In this document: one piece after another, positions 37,231 to 45,482 of the stretch | Layout of the letters: every line of letters starts with the position of its first letter | How positions within the stretch are numbered: position 1 is the stretch's first letter | NCBI GenBank assembly: GCA_035532215.1 | Contig: DATKRK010000312.1 | Location: forward strand, 1 to 64,000 | Source: JAICIG01 sp035532215 | GTDB taxonomy: Bacteria > Planctomycetota > Planctomycetia > Pirellulales > JAICIG01 | DNA length: 64,000 nt | Direction: 5' to 3' | Translations under genes and position numbers: made by a program | Notes under the pieces: model-generated | What the model saw: only the letters and a program-made list of their open reading frames with translations | What the model was told of the DNA's origin: nothing | The model's database searches: none

Positions 37231-37263
37231 CGCCCGTTGGCAGCAATTGCCAGCGGGTGTTTT
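37231..37263 (+). terminator. terminator after the tRNA
   Basis: CGCCCGTTGGCA (37231-37242) pairs with TGCCAGCGGGTG (37248-37259), including two G-U pairs, around a GCAAT loop and followed by TTTT. Confidence 0.8.
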
Positions 37264-37341
37264 GCGTTGATGCTCGGCAGATGCCTAACAATGTCTTTTC
37301 TTTTCTGAAACGAGCAGCGACTTCGACCCCGCAATTCGCCG

Positions 37342-38007
37342 TTACGGCTCCTGTTCATCGGCCAAAGAGGCCAGTTCAGCCTCGATAGCTTCGTCGTTGA
37401 AGCCTTCGTAGGCGGGCAGCATTTTCAGCGCGGCGACGGTTGGCAAAAGCCGGCCGCCGGGCGGCGCAGGTTCGCCGGGCTTGATCTTGCCGACGAGCTT
37501 CAACAGACCGGCTTCGGCAAGCCGACCGAGCGCGGCATTGAACTGGCCCGGCGTCTTCGAGAGACATTGCGCCGTTTTGCCCACCGTCAAACGGTAACTG
37601 GCGTCGCGATCGTCGAGGTGCAGCGCAGCCACCTCCAATACGAAGGTCAGCACTTCGCTTTCCAGCCGGCTCAGATGTGCGGCGCCTTCCCCGCCTTTCG
37701 AATGATCCGTCGAATCATCCTGCGAATCGCTTGTCTCCCAACACGATGGGCAGAGCTTCGGTTCGGCTTGAGCTTGTTCGACGGCCCAGGCGGTCAAGGC
37801 CTCGCGTTCGAGCGCGCAGGCCTTCATGTGCCGGCCGGTCGTCCAGTGCGTTCGTTTGCCGGCCGACGCCTTGATCTCCGGGCACGTTGCTCGATGCAGC
37901 ACCAGCCGGCTCTTCGTCGGCTTGCGATAGCAATCCAGCACGAACCCGGCACGGTGATGGGCGATCCAATGCAAGTAGGTCCGTTCTTCATCGAGAAACA
38001 AGATCAT
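37342..38007 (-). CDS. conserved hypothetical protein with Cys motif and helix-turn-helix-like C-terminus
   Basis: A protein of 221 residues from ATG 38007, which overlaps the galT stop (ATGA). The N-terminal part (DEERTYLHWIAHHRAGFVLD, then HRATCPEIKASAGKRTHWTTGRHMKAC) is a recurring bacterial domain of unknown function and ends in CPSCW. The C-terminal half (about 120-221) has helices that could form a winged helix (TVGKTAQCLSKTPGQFNAALGRLAEAGLLKL). A nucleic-acid role is possible. Coupling with galT may be incidental. Confidence 0.6.
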   Translation of the reverse strand: MILFLDEERTYLHWIAHHRAGFVLDCYRKPTKSRLVLHRATCPEIKASAGKRTHWTTGRHMKACALEREALTAWAVEQAQAEPKLCPSCWETSDSQDDSTDHSKGGEGAAHLSRLESEVLTFVLEVAALHLDDRDASYRLTVGKTAQCLSKTPGQFNAALGRLAEAGLLKLVGKIKPGEPAPPGGRLLPTVAALKMLPAYEGFNDEAIEAELASLADEQEP

Positions 38008-39086
38008 CTCGCTACGGCCTCGGGCGCGCCCGAGGGAACCGCGGCGGCTGGTTCTGAAGAATGCGCCAGAGCATGGTTCTGCACGGTCGCGACTTCGGAC
38101 AGGAAGTTCTTGGCCTCCTCCGGCAAGACCGTGTTGATCGACATCCCGCTGCCCAGTTCGAAGCCGGCCGGCGTCGTCAATCGCGGCAGGATGCGGAGAT
38201 GCCACATAAAGTATTCTTTGCTCTCGTCGCCGCGAGACACGCTATCGATCGTCAGGTTGAAGCTCGGGTTGTCGAGCGCCGTGTGGAGCTTCAACAGAAT
38301 CACCTGCAAGATTTCGGCCAGCGGTCTCAACAGCGCCGCGTCGACCGTGGCGAACGACGCCTGCCGTACGAGCGGTACGATCCACGTCTCGAACGGCACG
38401 TGCGACGCATAGGGCAAAAGCGCCACGTATTGCTCGTTTTTGGCCAGAATCCGCCGGCCATCGGCCAGCTCCTCGCGCAAATCGACGCAGTACAGGCACT
38501 CGCCCGTGCGGTCGAAATACTCTTCGGCCACCACCAGCTTTTGGCGCAACAGCCGCGGCACGACGGGCGTGGCGATCAATTGCCAGTGGGGATGTTCCAG
38601 CGAAGTGCCGGCCGTCGAGCCGTAGTTCTTGAAGGCGATGACCGCCTGAAACCGGCGATCGCACATCAGATCTTGATGCCGAAGCTGCAAGGTTCGCAGC
38701 ACGAGTTCGATCTGGTCGACCGGCTGTTGGCCGAGAAAAGTTTTGTGGTCGGGCGACTCGACGATCACCTCGTGCGCGCCGCAGCCGCCCATGTAGCTGA
38801 ACGCCGGGCGTTCTTCGATCCGGCGCGTGTCTTCCTCGATTCGCAAGGCCGGAAACTTATTAGGCACGACCCGCACGCGCCAATTGCTGGGTGAATAGGC
38901 CCCAGGACCGCGGACGACGTAGATCTCCGGCGGCGTGAACGCCTCGTTGCCGGGGCAAAAAGGGCACGGCGCATGAGGCGTCGCCGGGACGGGCGCGACC
39001 GGCGGGACATGATGCGGTCGCAGGGCCCGCGAGGGAGAAAAGATGACCCAATCGGTGGTCGTGACGTCGAATCGTAAGTGAGACAT
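38004..39086 (-). CDS. galT: galactose-1-phosphate uridylyltransferase
   Basis: A protein of 360 residues from ATG 39086. GalT landmarks: zinc site CPFC at 41-44, GAHEVIVESPDH at 103-114, the active-site EHPHWQ with the nucleophilic H167, and C-terminal FMWHLRILPRL. The Trp after HPH in place of the usual Ser/Gln context occurs in some bacterial GalT. It exchanges UMP between UDP-glucose and galactose 1-phosphate. galE and galK are not nearby. Confidence 0.88.
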   Translation of the reverse strand: MSHLRFDVTTTDWVIFSPSRALRPHHVPPVAPVPATPHAPCPFCPGNEAFTPPEIYVVRGPGAYSPSNWRVRVVPNKFPALRIEEDTRRIEERPAFSYMGGCGAHEVIVESPDHKTFLGQQPVDQIELVLRTLQLRHQDLMCDRRFQAVIAFKNYGSTAGTSLEHPHWQLIATPVVPRLLRQKLVVAEEYFDRTGECLYCVDLREELADGRRILAKNEQYVALLPYASHVPFETWIVPLVRQASFATVDAALLRPLAEILQVILLKLHTALDNPSFNLTIDSVSRGDESKEYFMWHLRILPRLTTPAGFELGSGMSINTVLPEEAKNFLSEVATVQNHALAHSSEPAAAVPSGAPEAVAR

Positions 39087-39245
39087 AACGGCGTATTTTC
39101 GCTTCCTGTTGGGGGTTGCCGCCTCTCGCGCGCTTTCTCTGTAGCAACTGACGCGCCGCTCGCTTTTCCGGCCGATGATTTCCGCTCGGGGCTGCCATAA
39201 TTTCGGCTTTTCGAACGAAACGATCGAAACCGGCAAGCTTCGCCG

Positions 39246-39263
39246 GTGTGCGAGAACGCACGC
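39246..39263 (+). promoter_or_regulatory. candidate upstream activator site of the NtrC-like gene
   Basis: GTGTGC-GAGAAC-GCACGC is an inverted repeat (11 of 12 arm bases consistent, or 13 of 14 if the flanking G and C are included). Its centre lies about 115 bases from the minus-12 GC of the sigma-54 element downstream. The same arrangement, GTGTGC-N6-GCACAC, precedes the ribosome hibernation gene at 53073. Confidence 0.5.
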
Positions 39264-39355
39264 CTTACACACTTTTGCACACTTCGCCTGCCGAATCAGG
39301 GCCATTCCCGCCTGTGGACGCTTGAATTCCGCTTGAAAATGCGACTTTCGTCGCA

Positions 39356-39371
39356 CGGCACGGGCGTTGCA
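39356..39371 (+). promoter_or_regulatory. sigma-54 promoter of the NtrC-like activator gene
   Basis: CGGCACGGGCGTTGCA fits GGCAC-N5-TTGC with GG-N10-GC spacing. Predicted start near 39382, 34 bases before ATG 39416. A sigma-54 promoter in front of a sigma-54 activator suggests autoregulation. Confidence 0.7.
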
Positions 39372-39415
39372 TTGGAAAAGGCGGCGAAAGTGCAGACCTC
39401 GGATTCGAACAGATC

Positions 39416-40741
39416 ATGGAAAACATCGACCTGCTGATCGTGGACGACGACGAAGAATATCGCTCGACCGTCGTGCGCCGTTTTTCGCGACGCGGCTATC
39501 GCATCCAGGAGGCCCCGGATGGCGAGACAGCGCTTGAACTTGCCGCGCGACGCCAGTTTCACGTGGCAGTCGTCGACCTGGTAATGCCCGGACTGTCCGG
39601 GTTAGAACTGCTGGCAAAACTCAAGGCCGGCAGTCCCGATTGCGAGGTGGTGATGCTCACCGGGCAGGGAACCATCGAAACGGCCGTCGAGGCGATGAAA
39701 CGCGGCGCTTTCGACTTTCTCACCAAGCCCTTTCCGTTGTCGGAACTGGAATTGGTGGTTCACAAGGCCTTCGAGCAGCGGCAGTTGCGCCAGGAGAACC
39801 GGCAGCTCAAGGCGGTGCTCGAGCGCAGCCAGCCTTCCTCCGAAATGGTAGGCCGCTCGGCGGCCATCAAAGAAGTCTTTCGCCTCATCGAGCGCGCGGG
39901 GCCGACCGACAAGGCGATTCTGATTCAGGGCGAAAGCGGCACGGGCAAGGAACTGGTGGCTCGGGCGCTGCACCGCGCAAGCCGCCGGGCCGACAAGCCG
40001 ATGGTGGTGATCAATTGCGCGGCTCTGCCCGAGACGCTGTTGGAAAGCGAACTCTTTGGTCACGAGAAAGGCTCGTTCACCGGCGCGGTCAGTGCCAAAC
40101 AAGGACTCTTCGAACTGGCCGACGGCGGCACGCTGATGATCGACGAAATCGGCGAAATGCCGGGCGCGTTGCAAGCCAAGCTGCTGCGCGTGCTGGAAGA
40201 CGGCTCGTTCCGCCGGGTGGGTTCGCTCAAGGAATGCCGCGTCGACGTTCGTCTGCTGGCGGCGACCAACCGCGACCTGGCCCAGGAAGTCTCGTCCGGA
40301 CGGTTCCGCGAAGACCTGTATTACCGCATCAACGTGATGTCGTTGGAATTGCCCCCCTTGCGCCAGCGCACGGGCGATATTCCGTTGCTGGTGGCCAAGT
40401 TTCTGGGGCCGCAATGGGAGATCGAACCGCAGGCGATGCACGCCATGGAAAACTACGCGTGGCCGGGCAATATCCGCCAGCTCATCAACGTGGTCGATCG
40501 GGCCAAGATTCTCGCCGAAGACATGCGCGTGCGCTGGCAAGACCTGCCCTCTGAAGTGCGGATGCCGATCCACGAAAAGCACGGGCTCAACGGCGACACC
40601 GACAAGCTCGCAGAGATCGAGCGGGCCCACGTCATCGACGTGCTCGAACGCGAAAAAGGCAACAAGGCCCGCGCCGCTCGCGCGCTGGGCATCAACCGCC
40701 GCAGCCTTTATCGGCTGCTGGAAAAATACGGCATGGCCTGA
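39416..40741 (+). CDS. sigma-54-dependent response regulator (NtrC family)
   Basis: A protein of 441 residues. Receiver domain with acidic pocket DDD at 10-12, phosphoacceptor D54 and K104. AAA+ domain with Walker A GESGTGKE at 172-179, the sigma-54 contact loop GSFTGA at 219-224 (Ser in place of Ala), Walker B LMIDEIGEM and the R-finger region. Fis-type helix-turn-helix at the C-terminus (ARAARALGINRRSLYRLLEKYG). It has no adjacent kinase. Its gene is followed by the NO reductase gene with its own sigma-54 element, and it is the obvious activator for the surrounding sigma-54 promoters. Confidence 0.93.
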   Translation: MENIDLLIVDDDEEYRSTVVRRFSRRGYRIQEAPDGETALELAARRQFHVAVVDLVMPGLSGLELLAKLKAGSPDCEVVMLTGQGTIETAVEAMKRGAFDFLTKPFPLSELELVVHKAFEQRQLRQENRQLKAVLERSQPSSEMVGRSAAIKEVFRLIERAGPTDKAILIQGESGTGKELVARALHRASRRADKPMVVINCAALPETLLESELFGHEKGSFTGAVSAKQGLFELADGGTLMIDEIGEMPGALQAKLLRVLEDGSFRRVGSLKECRVDVRLLAATNRDLAQEVSSGRFREDLYYRINVMSLELPPLRQRTGDIPLLVAKFLGPQWEIEPQAMHAMENYAWPGNIRQLINVVDRAKILAEDMRVRWQDLPSEVRMPIHEKHGLNGDTDKLAEIERAHVIDVLEREKGNKARAARALGINRRSLYRLLEKYGMA

Positions 40742-40786
40742 GCCCGGCCCAAACGCTGCCAAGGAAATCGCCGCCGCGCCTTTACA

Positions 40787-40800
40787 GGATATGAATATCC
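40787..40800. promoter_or_regulatory. AT-rich palindrome upstream of the NO reductase gene
   Basis: GGATATGAATATCC is a perfect 6+6 palindrome with a 2-base centre, continuing into more AT-rich sequence to 40815. AT-rich palindromes such as those bound by NsrR or Fnr-type regulators are common before NO-detoxification genes, but this one matches no consensus closely. Confidence 0.3.
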
Positions 40801-40990
40801 ATATATCGTTATATAGACCGAGAGAGGATCTTGCCCGAACACACAACGACAACAGCGACTAACCGCCGACGCCGCTGCACCGGGCTGGCGGCCGACGATG
40901 CCGTTTCCCGGCGCCGCCGCTCGACGCGCCGAAACTCAATCGCCAGACGGCAAACGGCCTTTCGTTCGGCTTGCCCTTGCAGCGCGTCGC

Positions 40991-41006
40991 GGGCACGCTT
41001 TTTGCG
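40991..41006 (+). promoter_or_regulatory. sigma-54 promoter of the NO reductase gene
   Basis: GGGCACGCTTTTTGCG fits GGCAC-N5-TTGC with GG (40992-40993), ten bases, then GC (41004-41005). Predicted start near 41017, giving a 110-base leader to ATG 41127. Confidence 0.7.
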
Positions 41007-41126
41007 AACGAATCCGCCACCTTCTCCGAGACGCTGAATTCGTTCGACCGGACGCACTCCTTTCCCCTGAGAGTAGATCGGTTATCTCCAATCATTTGCA
41101 AGGAAGGCTAGACAAGGAAACTAGGC

Positions 41127-43436
41127 ATGAAATACGCAAAGCTCTGGCTGAGTCTCGGCGCGGTCATCGCCGGTTCGTTCGCGGTATTGGGTTATTTCGG
41201 TCGCGAAATCTACCGCCAAGCGCCGCCGATTCCCCAACGGGTTGTCGCCGAAGACGGCCGCGTACTGTTCACCGGCGAGCAGATCAAAGACGGCCAGAAC
41301 GTCTGGCAATCGCTCGGCGGGCAAGAGGTCGGTTCGGTCTGGGGGCACGGCGCCTACGTCGCACCCGACTGGTCGGCCGACTTTCTGCACCGCGAAGCGA
41401 CCTGGATGCTCGATCGCTGGGCGCATGACGAACATCAGACCGACTACGCCCAGCTCGACGTCGAAACACAAGCCGCCTTGCGCGCTCGCTTGCAGCAGCA
41501 ACTGCGCCGGAACTCCTACGACCCCGAAAGCGGCGATTTGACCGTTTCCGCGCTGCGAGCGGACGCCCTTGCAGCCGTCGGCCGCCATTACGCCGGACTG
41601 TTCGGCGACGCGCCCGAATTGGACTCGCTGCGCGACGCCTACGCCATTCCGCCCCGCGCCGTCAAAACCGCCGAACGCCAGCAGATGCTCAACAGCTTCT
41701 TCTTCTGGACCTCCTGGGCCTGCGTCACGAATCGGCCCGGCAGCGATGTCAGTTACACGCAGAACTGGCCGGCCGAACCGCTGGTGGGCAATCAGCCGAC
41801 CGGTTCGATCGTGGTCTGGTCGGTGCTGAGTTTCGTGTTTCTGCTGGCGGGCATCGGGGCGCTGGCCTGGTACTTTGCCGTCCAGCGTCGCGGACAGCAA
41901 GACGACACGAACGGCCTGCCCGAACAGGATCCCCTGTTGGCTCTCTCGCCCACTCCTTCGATGCGCGCCACGCTCAAATATTTCTGGGTCGTCGCGCTGC
42001 TGATGGTCTTGCAGGTCGGCCTGGGCGCCGTCACGGCGCATTACGGCGTCGAGGGTTCGGGCTTCTACGGCATTCCCCTGGCCCAGTACCTGCCCTACGC
42101 CGTCACGCGCACATGGCACACGCAATTGGGCATCTTCTGGATCGCCACCGCCTGGCTGGCTACCGGCTTGTTCATGGCGCCGGCCGTTTCGGGTTATGAA
42201 CCGAAGTTCCAGCGCTTCGGCGTCAATTTTTTGTTTGTCTGTTTGCTGGTCATCGTGGCCGGGTCGATGGCCGGCCAGTGGCTTGGCGTACAGCAGCGTC
42301 TGGGCCTGGAAGCGAATTTCTGGTTCGGGCACCAAGGCTATGAATACGTCGATCTGGGCCGCTTCTGGCAAGCCTTTCTGTTCATCGGGCTCGTGCTGTG
42401 GCTGCTGTTGATGGCGCGGGCCATGTGGCCGGCCTTCCGCCAAAAGAACGAAGGCCGGCATTTGCTCGGGTTGTTTTTGATCTCGTCGCTGGCCATCGCT
42501 TTGTTCTATGGCGCCGGGCTGATGTGGGGACGCCGCACCAACCTGGCCATCGCCGAATACTGGCGCTGGTGGGTCGTCCACCTGTGGGTCGAAGGCTTTT
42601 TCGAAGTCTTCGCCACCGTGGTCATCGCCTTTCTGTTCACCCGCATGGGGTTGCTGCGAGCCGCGAGCGCCACCTCCGCCGTGCTGTTTTCGACCACGAT
42701 CTTCCTTTCGGGCGGCATCATCGGCACGTTCCACCACCTGTACTTCACCGGCACTCCGACCGCCGTGCTGGCCTTGGGGGCGACCTTCAGCGCGATGGAA
42801 GTCGTGCCGCTGGTGCTGATGGGGTTCGAGGCTTACGAGAACCTGACCCTGAGCCGCGTGCGGCCTTGGGTCTCGGCCTACAAATGGCCGATTTACTTCT
42901 TCGTGGCCGTCGCCTTCTGGAACCTGGTCGGCGCCGGCTTGTTCGGCTTCCTCATCAATCCACCGATCGCGCTCTACTACATGCAAGGTTTGAACACCAC
43001 GCCCGTCCATGGCCATACGGCCTTGTTCGGCGTCTATGGCATGCTGGGCATCGGATTGATGCTGTTCTGCCTGAAGGGCCTGGCCACGCATCACGTCTGG
43101 AAGACCCGTTTGCTCGGCTTCTGCTTCTGGGCGATTAACGTTGGCTTGGCGTTGATGGTGCTTATCAGCCTGTTGCCAGTCGGCATGATGCAAGCCTGGG
43201 CGAGCGTGACGCACGGAATGTGGTACGCCCGAAGCGCCGAGTTCCTGCAGACCGACCTGATGGATCGCCTGCGCTGGCTGCGCGTGATCGGCGATACGAT
43301 CTTTGCCATCGGCATTATGGGTTTAGGCTGGTTCGTGCTCGGCTTGAAGACCGGTTGGTCCGTGCTCGCGGAACACGAGGGGGCAGGCGCTGCGAGCCCA
43401 ACGAGCGGTTTGCATCGCGCCGAATCTCTATCGTAA
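41127..43436 (+). CDS. norZ: quinol-dependent nitric oxide reductase (qNOR)
   Basis: A protein of 769 residues with an AAGGAAAC ribosome binding site. A first helix, a large periplasmic insert (about 30-225) that replaces the NorC subunit, and then the heme-copper-oxidase-like core. Metal ligands visible: H331 (heme b), H485, H536 and H537 with E489 (non-heme iron), H628 and H630 (heme b3 and heme b). It reduces 2 NO to N2O with electrons from quinol at the inner membrane. No other denitrification gene is present, so detoxification rather than respiration is likely. The gene stands alone under a sigma-54 element. Confidence 0.95.
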   Translation: MKYAKLWLSLGAVIAGSFAVLGYFGREIYRQAPPIPQRVVAEDGRVLFTGEQIKDGQNVWQSLGGQEVGSVWGHGAYVAPDWSADFLHREATWMLDRWAHDEHQTDYAQLDVETQAALRARLQQQLRRNSYDPESGDLTVSALRADALAAVGRHYAGLFGDAPELDSLRDAYAIPPRAVKTAERQQMLNSFFFWTSWACVTNRPGSDVSYTQNWPAEPLVGNQPTGSIVVWSVLSFVFLLAGIGALAWYFAVQRRGQQDDTNGLPEQDPLLALSPTPSMRATLKYFWVVALLMVLQVGLGAVTAHYGVEGSGFYGIPLAQYLPYAVTRTWHTQLGIFWIATAWLATGLFMAPAVSGYEPKFQRFGVNFLFVCLLVIVAGSMAGQWLGVQQRLGLEANFWFGHQGYEYVDLGRFWQAFLFIGLVLWLLLMARAMWPAFRQKNEGRHLLGLFLISSLAIALFYGAGLMWGRRTNLAIAEYWRWWVVHLWVEGFFEVFATVVIAFLFTRMGLLRAASATSAVLFSTTIFLSGGIIGTFHHLYFTGTPTAVLALGATFSAMEVVPLVLMGFEAYENLTLSRVRPWVSAYKWPIYFFVAVAFWNLVGAGLFGFLINPPIALYYMQGLNTTPVHGHTALFGVYGMLGIGLMLFCLKGLATHHVWKTRLLGFCFWAINVGLALMVLISLLPVGMMQAWASVTHGMWYARSAEFLQTDLMDRLRWLRVIGDTIFAIGIMGLGWFVLGLKTGWSVLAEHEGAGAASPTSGLHRAESLS

Positions 43437-43517
43437 TCCGCCGGAAGCGATCGACGGACGGTCGCGCTGGCCTGGGCCGCAATCCGCCCGGCGCCGCTCG
43501 TCGATCGAACCGCGGCT

Positions 43518-43550
43518 CGGGGCCGCCGCGCCTGCCGCGCGGCGGCCCCG
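43518..43550. terminator. perfect GC-rich hairpin between convergent genes
   Basis: A 14-bp perfect stem (43518-43531 with 43537-43550, GGGGCCGCCGCGC core) and loop CTGCC. There is no T-tract. It lies between the ends of the NO reductase gene and the Cys-rich protein gene and could stop transcription in both directions. Confidence 0.6.
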
Positions 43551-43572
43551 CGGTGAGCCTGCGGTTTCTGGC

Positions 43573-43953
43573 TTAGCCTCGCGCCTTGACGCGATGCGAC
43601 GCAAAGTGACTGTGGGCGCCCGCCTTGGGCGCGCCGGCGCTGGCGCCGGGGGCCGGAGCGGCGGGCGGTTCCGGAGCCGGTGCGACTTCGCCGCCGTTTC
43701 CGCTCTCGCAAGCGTCGCACGGATCGCAGCAGTCATTGCAGCAGGCATAGTTGCCACAGCAACCATGACGCATCCTTCGCCGACCGTGGCAGAATCGGCC
43801 ATAACAATGGCAGCCTGCGCAGTCGCAGCCGTAACAGCCCGCACAAGAACAGCCGCGATGGCCGGCTTGCGCCACGTTGCCGTCGGACATCAAGGCAATT
43901 CCCACCACCGCCGAGAACAAAACCACAGCCAGCAAAAACGGTCGATTCATCAT
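43573..43953 (-). CDS. secreted Cys/His-rich small protein
   Basis: A protein of 126 residues (ATG 43953 or the adjacent ATG 43950) behind GAGAGGG. A clear signal peptide (MNRPFLLAVVLFSAVVGIALM) is followed by residues 30-85 with 16 cysteines, mostly as CxC, CC and CxxC, plus several His and Arg. A Pro/Ala-rich tail (about 88-126) ends in His-containing segments. The cysteine pattern suggests metal binding or extensive disulfides outside the membrane. No family is recognised. A near-perfect sigma-54 element upstream places it with the NO reductase. Confidence 0.7.
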   Translation of the reverse strand: MMNRPFLLAVVLFSAVVGIALMSDGNVAQAGHRGCSCAGCYGCDCAGCHCYGRFCHGRRRMRHGCCGNYACCNDCCDPCDACESGNGGEVAPAPEPPAAPAPGASAGAPKAGAHSHFASHRVKARG

Positions 43954-44136
43954 AACACCCTCTCTGATCGTGAAGCTTTAGTTCGTGCATCACTCGCGGC
44001 GCCGGCTTGCCAACAAGGCGGCCGGCGCCGGTCGGTTGCGCTGTCTTGCTGCACGTCCTTGGCCGCGACGCAGCGACGAATCCTGGAGGTCAGCACCCTC
44101 ACCCCGCCACCGCGGCGGGACGCCTGGGCCAAACCT

Positions 44137-44152
44137 TGCAAGGCACGTGCCG
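44137..44152 (-). promoter_or_regulatory. sigma-54 promoter of the Cys-rich protein gene
   Basis: Read on the minus strand, CGGCACGTGCCTTGCA matches GGCACG-N4-TTGCA with GG-N10-GC spacing. Predicted start near 44126, a leader of about 173 bases. Confidence 0.65.
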
Positions 44153-44348
44153 CGCGGCGTTCCTGGGGCAAAGCAAGCCAAATTGGCAAACGCCGCGGGA
44201 AGACCGTCGAGATCCGCGTCCCGCACCCCCTCTGCGCGAGGGCGCCGGCAACCGGGCGCCGCGTCCGCATCGAGGCAGGGCGGCCCCTATGCTGAAGATC
44301 GCTTGCCGGGCCGTTTGCAAAATGTCCGGAGTCGAGACTCGCCGCCCG

Positions 44349-44364
44349 ACTGGTTCGCATTTTG
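44349..44364 (+). promoter_or_regulatory. weak sigma-54-like promoter before the hydrolase gene
   Basis: TGGTTCGCATTTTGCA has TGG, TTGCA and GG-N10-GC spacing but TT in place of CA at the third and fourth core positions. Predicted start near 44375. A 9-bp inverted pair TGCAAAATG/CATTTTGCA (44316-44324 and 44356-44364) overlaps it. Confidence 0.4.
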
Positions 44365-44533
44365 CACGCTGGCATGGTGGCGCTAATTTGCCAGAGCCAT
44401 GCGGGCCGATGACCGACGTCGATCGGAAGCCTCCCCTTGCAGCAGGATGGCATGAGACGCCAATTCGCACGCCGACGCGCGAATACGCTCGCGAGCCAGA
44501 CCTAATCTCACAACGTTTCGAGAGGAAAATCCG

Positions 44534-45235
44534 ATGACAGCGAAAACCGGCAGCGGGCTTCAAGAGCGAGACGTGGAAGTGCGTGCAGACCGCAGAAAGC
44601 TCCGCGGAATCCTCGGCGTTCCGACCGAAGCGCAAGGAATCGTGGTCTTTGCCCACGGCAGCGGCAGCGGCCGGCTCAGTCTGCGCAACCAATTCGTGGC
44701 CCGTACGTTGCAGCAGGCTGGCCTGGCGACCTTACTAATCGACTTGCTCGAAGAGGACGAGGCCGACGATCGCCGCTACGTGTTCGACGTCGAATTATTG
44801 GCCGGACGTTTGGAACACGCGGCCCATTGGCTCAAGGAGCAGCCCGAGGCGCGCACCCTGCGCTTGGGCTATTTTGGAGCAAGCACCGGCGCGGCGGCGG
44901 CGCTGATCGCCGCCGCGCGACAAACCGCCGAGGTCGGCGCCGTGGTTTCGCGCGGCGGGCGTCCCGATCTGGCGTTCGATTTTCTCCCGGCCCTGCAGGC
45001 CCCCACGCTGTTGATCGTCGGCGGCGCCGACGACGTCGTGCTGGAACTGAACAAACAGGCGATCGGCCTGCTGCACTGCCGGAAGGAATTGATCGTCATA
45101 CCCGACGCGACGCACCTCTTTCCGGAACCCGGGGCGTTGGAGCAGGCGGCGCAACACGCCGAGCGCTGGTTCAAACGCTATCTGGCGCCCGAAGCGGCGT
45201 CGCCGCAAGCCCCGCTCCCCAAGAAGCCCAAATGA
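44534..45235 (+). CDS. alpha/beta hydrolase (dienelactone-hydrolase-like)
   Basis: A protein of 233 residues. Oxyanion region FAHGSGSGRLS near 39-49; nucleophile S117 in GASTGAAAAL; D166 in GGADDVVL; H194 in ATHLFPEPG. It belongs to the small DLH-like hydrolases often found next to or fused with phosphoribosyltransferases in stress-associated clusters. The substrate is not known. The Lys/Pro-rich tail is short. It precedes the groEL-acs operon. Confidence 0.85.
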   Translation: MTAKTGSGLQERDVEVRADRRKLRGILGVPTEAQGIVVFAHGSGSGRLSLRNQFVARTLQQAGLATLLIDLLEEDEADDRRYVFDVELLAGRLEHAAHWLKEQPEARTLRLGYFGASTGAAAALIAAARQTAEVGAVVSRGGRPDLAFDFLPALQAPTLLIVGGADDVVLELNKQAIGLLHCRKELIVIPDATHLFPEPGALEQAAQHAERWFKRYLAPEAASPQAPLPKKPK

Positions 45236-45382
45236 ACGAAAGCCCGCAGTGAGGAGCGCTCTCATTTGTTATGGGCGTCGCCGCACAGCGGGAGCATTTT
45301 CGCACGGCGCGCCTTTGCATAGCTCGGTCATTCATATTCCCTTCTTCGTAAGAACGCGCCGCCCTCTATCGCAGTCGCGACT

Positions 45383-45398
45383 TGGCATGAAACGTGCC
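45383..45398 (+). promoter_or_regulatory. sigma-54-like promoter of the groEL paralogue
   Basis: TGGCATGAAACGTGCC keeps TGGCA, GG-N10-GC and TGC but has T for C and G for T at two core positions. Predicted start near 45409, 74 bases before ATG 45483. Confidence 0.5.
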
Positions 45399-45482
45399 TT
45401 ACAAGGTCAAGCGTGCGAAGCGAGTCGCAAGGCGATTTTCAGCATGTTGGCGAACCTGTAAGCAGCTAAAGGAGTATTCGTC

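Noticed and set aside
40787..40800. AT-rich palindrome read as a defined NsrR or Fnr site
   Set aside because: It does not match either consensus closely. It is listed only as a palindrome, and the sigma-54 element is the stronger explanation for regulation.
40831..41037. 68-residue Arg/Ser-rich frame with a TTG start before the qNOR gene
   Set aside because: Low-complexity Arg-rich sequence typical of GC-rich non-coding DNA, and the sigma-54 element at 40991 lies inside it.
41121..43214. 697-residue frame on the minus strand
   Set aside because: Antisense shadow of the qNOR gene, with Gln/His/Arg bias and no recognisable domain.
44125..44140. plus-strand GG-N10-GC match (TGGGCCAAACCTTGCA)
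   Set aside because: Three mismatches in the minus-24 core. It overlaps the far better minus-strand site, and a better plus-strand candidate lies closer to the hydrolase gene.
44007..44537. 176-residue plus-strand frame between the Cys-rich protein and the hydrolase
   Set aside because: Arg/Pro-rich with no start signal; it crosses both candidate promoters.
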